A DNA stretch of 64,000 bases from Unio delphinus (Eukaryota; Mollusca; Bivalvia; Unionida; Unionidae): the NCBI GenBank assembly GCA_029339505.1, contig JAQISU010001239.1, positions 4,025,501 to 4,089,500 of the forward strand. The letters are read 5' to 3'. Every line of letters begins with the position of its first letter. Position 1 is the stretch's first letter. The position numbers were made by a program, and so were the translations under genes. Below the pieces are notes generated by a model. That model did no database searches. It was not told the DNA's origin and was given only the letters and a program-made list of their open reading frames with translations. Shown here one piece after another: positions 1 through 9,890 of this stretch.

Positions 1-79
1 ACACAAGAAGGAAAACCATTGTTTCACGAATCGAAAAAAAAAAATCATAACTCCGGTGTTAAATTTGTGAGACACAAAC

Positions 80-1160
80 TTTACATTAATGGCATTCCGA
101 CAATATATAGATACATATTCATGTGCTCGACACTCCCAGAACCATCTCCATACATCACAAGTGCTTGAAAACTCCTTTGTTGGCTTTCCAGGGGCCGGCT
201 GATGTAGGACTTCGGTCTTCTTGGTACTGGTCGTGAGACTAAAACTTGTACAGGAGATATATAACTTGTCAACGCTGCATGACAGGTCGGCTTCTAAACC
301 AGCACTGAGGGCGCAGTCATCAGCAAATACGAAACCCTTGATAGTGTCTGTCCTGACCTTGGTTTTCACCTGAAGCCTCCTGGGATCGAACAGTTTTCCA
401 TCTGTATGGTACCTGATTCCGACTCCAACCTCTGCGTTTCTGAAAGCATTAGTCAGCATGGCGGAGAACAATATATTCAACAGTGTCAATGCCAGAACAC
501 AACCCGGCTTGACGCCATTGGTTACTGGGAATGGCTCAGATGTCTCTCCATTGTCCTGGACTCGTACATGTATGCCATGGTGGAAATGCTGCACCATGGA
601 TATATATTTTCTTGGGCATCCATACTTGGCCGTTACCTTCCACAAGCCTTCTCTGATTGCAGTATCAAAGGCCTTTGTCAAGTCAATGTAGACGGAGAAA
701 AGGTCGGTGTTTTACTCTTGACATTTCTCGTGTAGCTGAATTTCAGAAAACACCATGTCGATGGTCCCACGTTCTTTTCGGAATCCACACTGGCTTTCTG
801 GTAGTAGCCCTCGATCAAGGTGTGTAGTGAGCCGGTTCAGTAGGATTTTGGCGAGTATCTTTCCTGCAATTGAGAGTAAGGATTTACACAGGTGGTTGTC
901 GCAGCCTGGTGGTTATCTTTACGCTTATACGAATGGATTATGGAAGCGTCTTTTAATTCCAGGGGGATCGTATCTTGCTGCCACATCAATAAAACAGTTG
1001 ATTGAGCCTTTCTCTCAAAGCTGTGCTCTCTTCCTTGTAGACATCAGCTGAGATGGTGTCTGAACCGGGTGCTTTGCCACTATAGAGCAGACGTATAGCT
1101 TTATGTGTCTCCAGCAAGTTTGGAGGGTCATCCAGTGTTTTTTTGGTGGGTAAATGGGGC
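80..1160 (-). pseudogene. LINE reverse transcriptase domain
   Basis: Copies template RNA into DNA at the nicked target site in intact relatives. Reading the minus strand, the frames show a DLTKAFDT block (palm motif A with its Asp, near 650-690), a NGVKQGCVLALTLFN block (near 470-520) and FADDCA (catalytic YxDD-type motif with F for Y, near 311-327). These are followed by TKKTEV and QPAPGKP, usual in this LINE group. The blocks lie in different frames separated by stops, so no continuous protein is possible. The thumb and C-terminal region fade out toward position 80. The match to non-LTR RT is clear. Confidence 0.9.
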
Positions 1161-1243
1161 AGAAGACCGATGTCTTAATCATTGATTTAGGACGCTGTCA
1201 AAGTGTTCAGCCCATCGTTGAGCAATCTTTTCTTTGTCAGTAA

Positions 1244-1558
1244 TTAGTGTTTCCCGTCTGCGTTGAGAAGGGAAAATGATCCAGAGGATGTAGGTCCATA
1301 TACTTCTTTCAGAGCATTGTATAAGTTCTTCATGTCATGCTGGTCTACGTAGCACTGGATCTCATCAGCTTTGTTGCTCAGCCATGTGTCTCGCATCGAA
1401 CGGAGCTTCTGCTCTACCGTTCTGCGTACGTTTTTGTACGCATCGTTTCTAGAGGCGGACTTTGGTTTGCTGAGGTAGGTTTGAAGGAGGCGGCGTTTCT
1501 CATCCAGCAACTGCTTGATCCCCTCAAACCAGTCTTGTTGCTTTCTGGTTGAGGGCAC
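1244..1558 (-). pseudogene. LINE linker between endonuclease and RT
   Basis: An open minus-strand stretch of about 104 codons, rich in Lys, Arg and Gln. It contains LLDEKRRLLQTYL near its start, then a coiled, basic segment, a NLYNALKEVYGP block and a closing LLNADGK. This spacer normally sits between the endonuclease and the RT in the CFDP2-like LINEs, just before the part that ends with a line about the added template or ID number. It has no known catalytic role. It is collinear with the endonuclease upstream and the RT downstream, which supports one element rather than separate fragments. Confidence 0.75.
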
Positions 1559-1739
1559 TAGGATTTTCCGAGCTGTGTGTAGACCATCTTTCTGAATGAT
1601 CCCCAGTTTTTCTAGGGCATGTACGAGAGACTGTTTGGTACTGGTGCATTTCAGCTTGGTGATGTTCAGGAGTTTAGGGTCCTTCTTTTTCCGTGGAAGT
1701 CTTTTGGGTTGAATGCGGATATTTAACTTAGTGATGATG

Positions 1740-2690
1740 AGGAGGTGGTCTGATCAGCAGTGAGCGAGGAACAAGAACTTGGTCACTAGCACATCCTGCC
1801 TGTCTCTTTTTCTGATAATAATGTAGTCGGTAAGGTGCCAGTGCTTAGAGCATGGGTGCATGCATGACGTCCGGTTACGGGTAGGGAGGCGAAAAACTGT
1901 ATTGCTGATCATCAGTTCATGCTCGGCGCAAGTCTGGATCAAAAGGAGACTGTTGCCGTGACCCACTCAGTGTTTTTCCTACACTCCATCCCAGGCAACG
2001 TGATCAAAGCCCACTCTTGCATTTAAATCGCTAAGAGTGACGAGTTTATCTACCATTGGAAAAACATCAATGATGGAGTGAAGATCCTTACATAACCTGA
2101 CCGTTACCTCATCTGGGATGCTCATGGTTGATGTATAACAACTGATGATGGTAAGGTGCTTTCTTCCATACAAGAGGGGGAGTTTCAAGGTCATGAGTCT
2201 GTCGTTTACTCCCTTGGGAGGTCCAGCCAATATGCCAATCAGTGCTGTCTTCACTGCAAAGCCGCCACTAACATCCCTTCACTTCTTCAGCCGCTCCGAA
2301 AGAATGTGCATCCGTAGCAACGTTCCCTCTAAGCTGCGCGCGTGCAGCTGCTCAGGCATCCCCGCGCAGCTGAATTGTCAACTTTTGCTCAATCCAACGT
2401 TAAAATTTGCTCGTCTCCGTAATGTTTGCGCAGTTTAGCGAGCACTGCGCGCACATCTACCATTCGCTTAAAGGGAACGTTGATCCGGAGCCCCTTTCAA
2501 AGAGTTCGCCTTCTCCTGCAAGCCGGATCTTGCTTCATACATTGTATCTGGCGAGTTCTTTTCCTATTAATACGGTTCTTCTTTGGGGTCTTGTCGCTTA
2601 GCCTCTGTCTATTAAGATGCGTACATTGCATGCGTAAAGTGTGAGAGGAACAATCCTCATTGTCTTATTTGTATTGTGACCGCTAAACCC
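1740..2690 (-). pseudogene. LINE endonuclease (EEP fold), interrupted by a MITE
   Basis: This endonuclease nicks the target DNA to prime reverse transcription in intact copies. On the minus strand an upstream block (near 2690-2540) reads CNVRILIDRG and KELARYNV, then RLAGEGELFERGSGCTFF across the MITE junction. After a broken stretch come VKTALIGILAGPPKG (near 2250), LVTLSDLNARVG (the DFNARVG block with S for G, near 2010-2040) and CSKHWHLTDYIIIRKRD (near 1800-1860, equivalent to the H-x-IDYIxV motif). Stops and frame changes occur between blocks. The coding frame resumes on both sides of 2318-2482, which shows that the MITE arrived after the LINE. Confidence 0.85.
2318..2482. mobile_element. 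hAT-type MITE, 165 bp, inserted in the LINE
   Basis: The ends are 16-bp terminal inverted repeats: CAACGTTCCCTCTAAG on the left and, read from the right, CAACGTTCCCTTTAAG. They are flanked by an 8-bp direct repeat, ATCCGTAG at 2310-2317 and ATCCGGAG at 2483-2490 (7 of 8 match), the TSD length of hAT elements. The interior is GC-rich and full of GCGC. No ORF belongs to it, so it is non-autonomous. Removing it rejoins the endonuclease frame of the host LINE. Confidence 0.85.
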
Positions 2691-2699
2691 AAGGTCCCC

Positions 2700-3490
2700 G
2701 CCAGCCATGGTATGCTGGCTAGGGAAGGTTAGAACAGGCAATGTTTAGGGAACCTTTTCTATCTCCTTCCTCGTGCCAGGGAGGTGAGCTGTGCAGTCCT
2801 GAATAGGGCTGCTCAGTCGCTCAGGGGGCTGCTAGACTCGACTGCTGATCCAATTTAGCGGTGAACGAAACTAATGGCCTGATCCACCGGTGTGCAGGTT
2901 TGATGCTACGGCTACCAGTGTACTCACACCTGTTGCTTCGATGCTCGCCAGTCACGACAGGACTTTAGTGGGTGATGAAATGGGATGGATGGATGACAAG
3001 AATGACTTGTGTTGTGACTTTGATAAAAGTCAGGAAGTGTTGCGTGGTTCGCCGACCTCACTCTCTCGCCCAAAACCATCTGGGTCCATCAGCAAGACAA
3101 CGACAAAACGGTCGGAGACCAAGTTGGGTGCAGTGGATGACCGGACATCTTATGTGTCTCTTCGTGCTCTTAGCGCTGCACAGAGCTTTGCTGGGAATCG
3201 CTTTTCTGCCCGTTGACCAGCTGTTGGTTTCTCCGTGTAGGCTTCTGAATACAGTCTTCACATGCAGATAGGCAAAGTCAAACTCACCTAGAATTTAAGA
3301 CCCATCAGCTATTATCAGCATGGTTTAGCCGGCCAGACAAAGCCGTTTTCCGGAATGTAACCGCTGAGCATGCCACATCTTCTTGGAGCCACAGGTAAGA
3401 GTTGAGTGCCAAGTGGGGACCAAAAGGGGGCGATCAACCCCCGAAGGAGTACAACTGCCTAGCGAGTCAGAGGTTCCCCCCCCCCAGGAT
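2700..3490 (-). other. Probable 5' leader of the LINE
   Basis: No convincing protein in any frame. The minus strand continues smoothly from the endonuclease start and has the GC-richer composition of the element up to a C-run at 3477-3485, after which the sequence becomes strongly AT-rich. The block around 3330-3480 contains a TTGATCGCCCCC string and a CTGTGGCTCCAAGA string that I associate with leaders of this LINE group. The assignment rests on position, composition and that recollection. Confidence 0.5.
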
Positions 3491-4732
3491 ACCCCATACA
3501 CTCATTTGTTTAAAAAATTTTTTTAAGTATGAATGACTTTCATTGAGGTGTTAGGCCTAGCCTAATCAAAACTGTTTTAGATAGCATCAAATTTCAAAGA
3601 TAAGACATTCTGTCAGATAGGATTTTATTTTTTGCCAGGAAAAAGCTATAAAGATGTATGCGCAAGATATATAGTATTGTATTGTATTTGAAAGAATATT
3701 AACAGCACAGTCTGAATTTCACCTCTGTTCACTATATTAAACAGTACATGTCTGTGGTGAAAAATAATTGTATGCCCAGCTTGCCCCACATTTCACTGGG
3801 TCTCTTTACAAGTCGCTAGGTTTGGTTGAATTTTACATAATCAAATTGTAGACTCTTTAAAACTATAATCTTCTTTAAATATGATCCAGTGTCATTAAAA
3901 GATTTATGCAAGTCTAGTCAACACGATTGTTACTTCACAAAATGAATAGCAAACTCTTTTCGTTTGGCTTATATTTTGTTTATTTATTTTTTAACCTCTG
4001 CTGAGTTTCCAGCCACATTCGTTCATATCTGTATTTCTGTATTTTTTAAATTTTTTGGACGCTGCTTGGCGTGCACGATATACGTGTAGCATGCGATGTT
4101 ATTTTGTAATCCATACTGACTACTGGAGCCCTTTTCCATATTTGAAATAACTTATTTAAGTACGTATACATTTTGGAAGTAATGGAATGGATTATTTTCT
4201 TCGCTTAAATAGGAGTGCATTAATTCTCCCTGAATAAATGCTGATCGCTTTATCTCTACAAAAGCTGCAAGAAAATCTTTTTAGGAATTTAATTTATAAG
4301 TACCCACTGCTTAAACGAGTTGTGTTCTTCTTGTAACTGCAATCGAAGATTAAGTTTCCAACCATTTATAATCTCTGACGATGGCGAAGGGTGGTGGGGA
4401 TGAGGAGGGATGGTAAAAAAAATTTGCCAACCAGGATTTGTTTCTTCTATGTCAAGAACATATTTCTTCTATTTAATTTTTAACTATTCTGAAACAGGCA
4501 ATTCTTTTTTCATCCCACTTTCTACAAATCAAAGCATGTGCATTTCTGAAGCTGTTTGGTGGCCGCAGTTTTTGGGACCGATCCTAAATAATCTCAGAAA
4601 TGTTAATTTTAAGAAAACATCATTTATTGTAGCATAATTGAGTGCTAGTATTATTATTTATTTACTTGAAGATATTACGGGGAAGACGTTTTCTTATGTT
4701 AAGATTCTAAAACGTTTGTATGTTCATTAGTA
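3491..4732. other. AT-rich DNA without recognisable feature
   Basis: Short frames only, no repeat family shared with the rest of the window, and no splice-flanked exon seen. The ORF at 4410-4637 has low-complexity AT-driven composition and is not supported. Confidence 0.5.
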
Positions 4733-5275
4733 CTTTCAAGACTGAACTATTGTAACTCAATTCTGCCTGGTTTGTCTCAATATCTACTCCAGAATCTTCA
4801 AACAGTTCAAAACACAGCTGCTCGGATCATCCTCATTGTACCACGATCATGGCACACCTCCCTGCTGCTCTGTACCCTACACTGGTTATCCATTCGATCC
4901 AGAATCAACACAACATTTGTTCTTTGTGTACGTTTCACTGACTGACACCAGTCCAACATACCTATCTGACCTCAGCCATGTGTAGCCACCAGCAAGATAC
5001 TTACGTTCCTCTTCTGGCAATTGTATACTCATTATTCCCACAATGAAAACGAAGTCATACGGATAACGTTCTTTTGAATACCAAGGCCCAGAATTGCCCA
5101 TTGAAATTAGACACAAATACACAGTGATCCCTTTTTCGACTGCAAAAATAAACTTAAAGACCTTATAATGTTTCCTACCTTAAATATTTTCAGCATTTTT
5201 GTTGTTTTCTAATTTCAATATGTTTTTGGTGGTCATATCATGATATATGGCGTAAAGCGCTATACAAAGTCCTCA

Positions 5276-5329
<54 letters not shown>
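4733..5329 (+). mobile_element. CR1/L2-like LINE 3' end with (ATT)n tail
   Basis: The plus frame 4733-4945 reads LSRLNYCNSILPGLSQ, then LQTVQNTAARII, then LHWLSIRSRIN. This is the conserved C-terminal part of CR1/Jockey/L2 group reverse transcriptases (the S-R-L-D-Y-C-N, Q-N-A-A-R and L-H-W-L-P positions). The element ends with GGCGTAAAGCGCTATACAAA (5249-5268) followed by about 50 bp of (ATT)n at 5279-5329, a usual LINE tail for this group. Between 4945 and 5240 coding similarity is lost and only the 3' UTR remains. It is 5' truncated as most LINE copies are, with no start and no catalytic core. Confidence 0.82.
5279..5329. repeat. (ATT)n microsatellite, LINE tail
   Basis: Uninterrupted ATT units directly after the LINE 3' end signal. 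Most simply read as the reverse-transcription primer tail of the LINE. Confidence 0.95.
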
Positions 5330-5330
<1 letters not shown>

Positions 5331-5753
5331 GATAACGTAAGCTATAATTTTAAAAACTACCTCCCATCTATCAAAGTTGACCAGATATGAAACGAGCAAT
5401 GCTAATTCATCGCATTTTCGTCGCTGCTTGCAGTTGTGGCGTCACAAATTCGAATAATAATAAACGATGCATTGATTTTTGCAATAGGAACATTAATTTT
5501 GTTTGTGACACAATTAAGTGTTTATGCTCATGCCATATGCGACTTGGAGAACGAAACTAATATGCACTTTCACCTCGCCCTGAAGAGGCACGTTTGTTTG
5601 CTCTTCGTCTCACTCTAACTTCATGGATGACACAACAGTAATGGATGAACTCCATAACGAGGCAAAATGTCACTTCCCGTGTTGCCAGCTCACTGTCTTT
5701 GCCTATTAGTATAGTATATGTCTTATCAGCCCTATAAGGTTTGTCGTTTAGAA
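5330..5753. other. Gap between LINE tail and MITE
   Basis: AT-rich sequence. The small plus frame 5436-5618 has no recognisable domain and no splice or promoter support. Nothing else seen. Confidence 0.4.
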
Positions 5754-5911
5754 CAGGGGTTTCAAACTAAAAAAATATAATGGCCGCATGAGGACACCTT
5801 TGATGACCTAAGGGCCGCACCACCTTTGTTAGCTGTCATAACACCTTGTGACACCAATCATTTAGCGGGCCAGAGGATTGGGCTTGACGGGCCGCGTGTT
5901 AGAGACCTCTA
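5754..5911. mobile_element. hAT-type MITE, 158 bp
   Basis: The left end is CAGGGGTTTCAAACT and the right end read inward is TAGAGGTCTCTAACACGCGG, a diverged pair of the widespread CAGGGGTCTCAAACT hAT terminus. The flanks are GTTTAGAA (5746-5753) and ATTTAGAA (5912-5919), an 8-bp target duplication with one difference. The interior carries GGGCCGC blocks in both orientations and no ORF. Non-autonomous. Confidence 0.8.
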
Positions 5912-5919
5912 ATTTAGAA

Positions 5920-7070
5920 CGTCACGCCATTTTTCGCACGTGATAAGATATACATGCCGGCAAGTATATTTGGTGGAGGAAGAAACGCGGAAATATTCAT
6001 GGACAGCTACTGGCAAACCTGAAACAGAGGGCAAAAAAGATATTTTAAAAATGTATTTTAAAAAACTTACTGGTTTAATTCATTGATTTAGAAACTCTAA
6101 CCCGATTGTTGCCAAGAGACTCAAAACGCTGTCCACTGGTTGTACGTTTCGAATCAAACGGGAGTTTCTGTACCAAAACGGTCGCCATATTTGCTTGGGC
6201 TAGTCTGTATTCAAGTGACATCTTTGAACATCTAAGTAAATCCGTATACTTGAGAGTTGTACCTCTGTATAAAAGAGTTCCTTCAACATCGGTGTTCAAA
6301 TTGTTTTAGAAATATCAAAACTACATTGCAAATATTAGATGAAGACGACACAGCTTTTAGAAACCAGAAATCGACAGCAATCACTCTGTATGCTTGTTTA
6401 CATCGGTCGCTTCTGTTTATGTTGAAACGCATATAATTGGACAGTGTTAGGGATAACTTGGCGACAATCAGACTTGAAATTATAAACCAATGAATGATAT
6501 GAAATTTTGTTCATTTTTAATCCTTAATGCTTATCGTTTTTAATATCGGTAGGGTATACCAACAAATGGGAGGTGGGAAAACGGTTTAGCTTGGAGAGTT
6601 GGATTGGTAAAATCATATCCGGATACCCCGGACTCCCATGATACTCAGCACAAGATGGCCTTCTGTGTGGAGCATCATGGGAGGCCATGGTACCAGGCAA
6701 AGTGAAAGCACTAATGATATTTTCGGTACTGTACTCGATAACACAGGAAGCCAGGAGGTAACTGTTATATTTGAGAGTCTGTTTCTTGTTGCATCTGCCC
6801 AGCTATGTTAACCTTTACCAAGTGGCTGATCTAATGTGAGAAGTGTTGAGAACGAGGTTGACTATTGGGTGGGAGATGGCACTCTTCCCAGATTAAAGGA
6901 CTTCTGGTAACGATGATCAGCAACCTACAAGTCAAAAGATAGGACACTGTGTTACTGTATACACTCTAGTCGTGATATACATGTAAGGAGTTTCAGACTA
7001 ATATATCATATCACAAACAGCTCAAGGGAATCAACGTGAATAGAATCGGTGAAATATATTAATAGTTAAC
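5920..7070. other. Gap with no supported gene
   Basis: A minus frame at 6299-6075 (74 codons) starts near a CpG-containing stretch with ATGGCGACC and ends in a stop just before a GT-rich edge, but matches nothing I recognise. The rest is AT-rich. No repeat shared with other parts of the window was seen. Confidence 0.4.
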
Positions 7071-7658
7071 CTTGTCTGACGGGGATCGTCCTGGGCTTCG
7101 CCAATGTCGCAAATTGCGACTTTTTTCCTTATTGGCGACAAAAATGTCCCATCTGGCAATTTTTTTTGCGACAGACTTTTTGGTTATTTAATTTGTACAA
7201 ACAATCATAGATTTGGACTGAATAAATTAAAAGGGAGAACGAAAGGAAGCCACGAACTTGACTAAGTAATGCATTAGAATCAATCTATACACAAATGATC
7301 GTTTGTTTGTATCGACAACCCCATCTTAGCAGTGCATTGTTACATCATAATCTGCTTATGCTGACATCTGGGCCGAGTACTGTATGCTGTGATACAGTCA
7401 ATCATGCTACCGTACTATACCTACAACTGACCGACTTCTGAAGACGCGAATAGAACAGATGAAAGTAATTGAATGGCTAATCCTTCTGTTGTTTTTTTTA
7501 AATTTTTATTTTTTATTTTTACATATACCAATATATTAGTTTTGCTGAACCTTCATAGAAAACTGATAACCTTTGAAGTACCGACCACTGTGTATACATA
7601 CAAAGCAAATGGAAAAAATCTCAATCACAATTATATCTGTCGCCAGTGCAACATTATC

Positions 7659-8029
7659 ATGAGCAAACGGAAGTTAAACGTTGCGTGTTCATCATCTCCT
7701 CCTAAATTAACAAAATTAACGGCGTTTGGATTTAGTGCAAATTCATCAGACAATACAGTCACTGAACCCGATGATAAACCTTGCAGTCCAACATCATCTA
7801 CATGTAGTGCTTCAAGTTCAACACCATATAATGATAAACACGGCAAAAATTCCCAAATATTTCTAGACAATTGGAAACTTGGGCGTCCGTGGCTGAGATA
7901 CGATAAAAAGTTAAAACAGATGTTCTGTGATGTATGTATCAAGGCAAAGTTCGTCAAATCATTTACAACTGGCTGTGATATTTTTTGAAGGAGTGTGTCA
8001 CCAAACATGAATCCAGGCCGTGTAAATGA
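7659..8029 (+). pseudogene. hAT transposase N-terminus with TTF/BED-like zinc finger
   Basis: The in-frame ATG at 7659 gives the sensible start, because the longer upstream frame is AT-driven. The product begins MSKRKLNV, has a Ser/Thr/Pro-rich stretch of about 60 residues, then FLDNWKLGRPWLRYD and a zinc-finger-like KQMFCDVCIKAK. In hAT proteins of the ZNF862/KRBA2 type this precedes a basic patch and a distal His/Cys pair. The frame stops at 7988 in a T6 run. Shifting by one base there continues to TKHESRPCK and a stop at 8027, supplying the expected distal H and C. The role in intact relatives would be binding the element's terminal repeats. The catalytic core is not next to it. Confidence 0.7.
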
Positions 8030-8645
8030 TATTTGTGCATTTTGCTCATTGATCTTTTCCTTTTGTCATCAATCCCGTGTTCCGGTTACAGTGACTTAAA
8101 CTCCGCAAGAAGAAATAGCAAACAACAAATAAACAAGTTTTGCATAATTAAAAATAATTATTTATTTCTCAAAATACAGGAGTGAAAGAATCCCTAAATT
8201 GGGTGTTAACTTATGCCAATATATACGGTCCAATATTGCCAGGTGTTGACTCGTGTAACAGTGATTCCAAAATAAAGATTACGATTTCGTAATTTAAACT
8301 GTCGCCGTTATTGCAACTTTCTAAAAATCGTCGTACCCACAACTTTTTAAGAGATTTTCTACAAAAAGTAGTTTTTTAAAAAAAAGACATGTACTTGTAC
8401 ACATATAAAGCCATTCTTTCGCATGTGGATCACTCCAAAAAAGTGCCAAAACAACCATTTTTATAATGTCGCTTTCTTGTAAATCAAAACTAACCATTCC
8501 GTTTTTACTATACAACTTATAATAGCGTTCATATTATGGGCTCATTTCATACAAAATATGTTCCACTTTCATTGGTAGGAATGGCAAGTTTCTTGAAGTT
8601 CGTGCCTTTTATAAATTTTAATTATACGTATGTCGTATATCGATA

Positions 8646-9718
8646 GTTAACATCCATAACAATTTTTAGACTAATCAGTAATATAACATTGGATGTTAAT
8701 AAATATAAGACAAACACAAATAGAGGATTTTGGTGTAAAAAACGATTTTTTTTTTAACCTAAAAATTGTTAGGTCTTTAAAGTTTTGTTTCGGTATTTGA
8801 TTTAGCTGGCTAGTTGTGTTGTCGCATTTAAGATTTTAACATACATAACGCTAATATTTAATTTTTCACTGTTTGCGCGAATTGGAATGATACTTTTAAA
8901 TAAACCATATGTAATAAACAAATTCAATTAGCTACTTTTGTTGCAACAGGGAGACTTTATTTTGCCAAAAAATCCGATACAAAATAAATGTTAACCTCCA
9001 TAACATTAACATGCGTAACAGTTTTCATAGATTCTCTACATCCAAAATACAGATGAGTAAAACAGGGTGATTTTTGTCCATACACTGCCGGAAGTATATA
9101 GTTAAAGCAGACGACGTCATGTCATACATGTAAATGCAACTACAGATACATTTTTATTCAAGCGGCAAGGTAAGTTTTTATCTATATTTACTATTTGTAA
9201 TAAAAGATGTTCATCTAGAATAAATTGATCACACATACAGTTTATTAGAACATTAATATGTCCAGTTTACCAAGTCTCCGTTTTCTGGCATTCTGCAAAT
9301 GGAAACCGGTGAAAGGGGAAATAAATTCAGTATTATTTTGCACCACTATTGTTACGCAGGTTAAAAGAAAGAATAAACATGGAAAAAACATTTTCCGTAA
9401 ATAACAAATCAATCAAGTTCTTATTAGATGTGATTTTTATGATTAACCAAACGTTCCCCACGTGTAAATGTGCATTTTGACATGTTTAGAAGTCCGTATA
9501 TTTAAAAATAACGTTACGGAGGTTAAATTAAATAATAAAATTTGAAACCGATTTTTAAAGTTACCTGTGACATTCATGCACAGTTGTTTATGCTATTTCG
9601 TTTTGTACCAAGAGTTTTAAAAATAATATTATGTCTATGTAGCAAGAAACAGTGTCCATTTAAACAGAGACTCCATAAGGTTCGTTATGGAGGTTAATAA
9701 AAAGTTACGGTTGTTAAT
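8646..9718. repeat. 5' subterminal motif cluster, TTAAC(A/C)TCCRTAAC
   Basis: Copies seen: forward at 8646 (GTTAACATCCATAAC), 8836 (TTAACATACATAACG), 8990 (GTTAACCTCCATAAC) and 9006 (TTAACATGCGTAAC); reverse at 9350 (GTTACGCAGGTTAA), 9512 (CGTTACGGAGGTTAA), 9683 (CGTTATGGAGGTTAA) and 9704 (GTTACGGTTGTTAA). Orientation switches from forward to reverse toward the gene. Confidence 0.8.
9115..9169 (+). promoter_or_regulatory. Possible 5' leader exon of the transposase gene, with splice donor
   Basis: GCAAG|GTAAGT places a strong 5' splice donor after 9169. An AG acceptor after a T-rich tract occurs at 9802 (TTTTTGCCTTTTAG) and another at 9861, just before the transposase ATG at 9891. A leader exon ending at 9169 spliced to either would give a 5' UTR intron of about 0.65 kb. 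The upstream stretch holds a GACGTCA CRE-like word at 9114. The leader start is not defined by the sequence. Confidence 0.35.
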
Positions 9719-9890
9719 AATGATTCCCGAGTTATGCGTTTTGATCTTCAACATTACAATGTATTATTTTTTTCATAATATCTTACACTTTTTGCCTTTT
9801 AGATTGTATGTACACACAAATTCCTGTGTTTTAAAATGTTTAAAACATTTTTTTAAGGCAGTTCATTAACAGTACCTTTTAATTTTCAAA

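Larger units (their letters stand above)
1..3490 (-). mobile_element. Non-LTR retrotransposon (LINE), RTE/CFDP2-like, degenerate
   Basis: Minus-strand frames give, in 5' to 3' order, a non-coding leader (about 3490-2700), an exonuclease-endonuclease-phosphatase type endonuclease (about 2690-1740), a basic linker (1558-1244) and a reverse transcriptase (about 1160-80). This is the order of a one-ORF LINE. The copy is broken by stops and frameshifts and by a 165-bp hAT MITE at 2318-2482. The left window edge cuts it just after the RT core, so its 3' end is not visible. Similar proteins are often labelled craniofacial development protein 2-like or endonuclease-reverse transcriptase in mollusc annotations. 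The clade assignment is from memory and uncertain. A related copy lies on the plus strand at 38267-40435. Confidence 0.88.

Noticed and set aside
4886..5122. 78-codon minus ORF
   Set aside because: Lies opposite the 3' end of the CR1/L2-like LINE and has no motif of its own.
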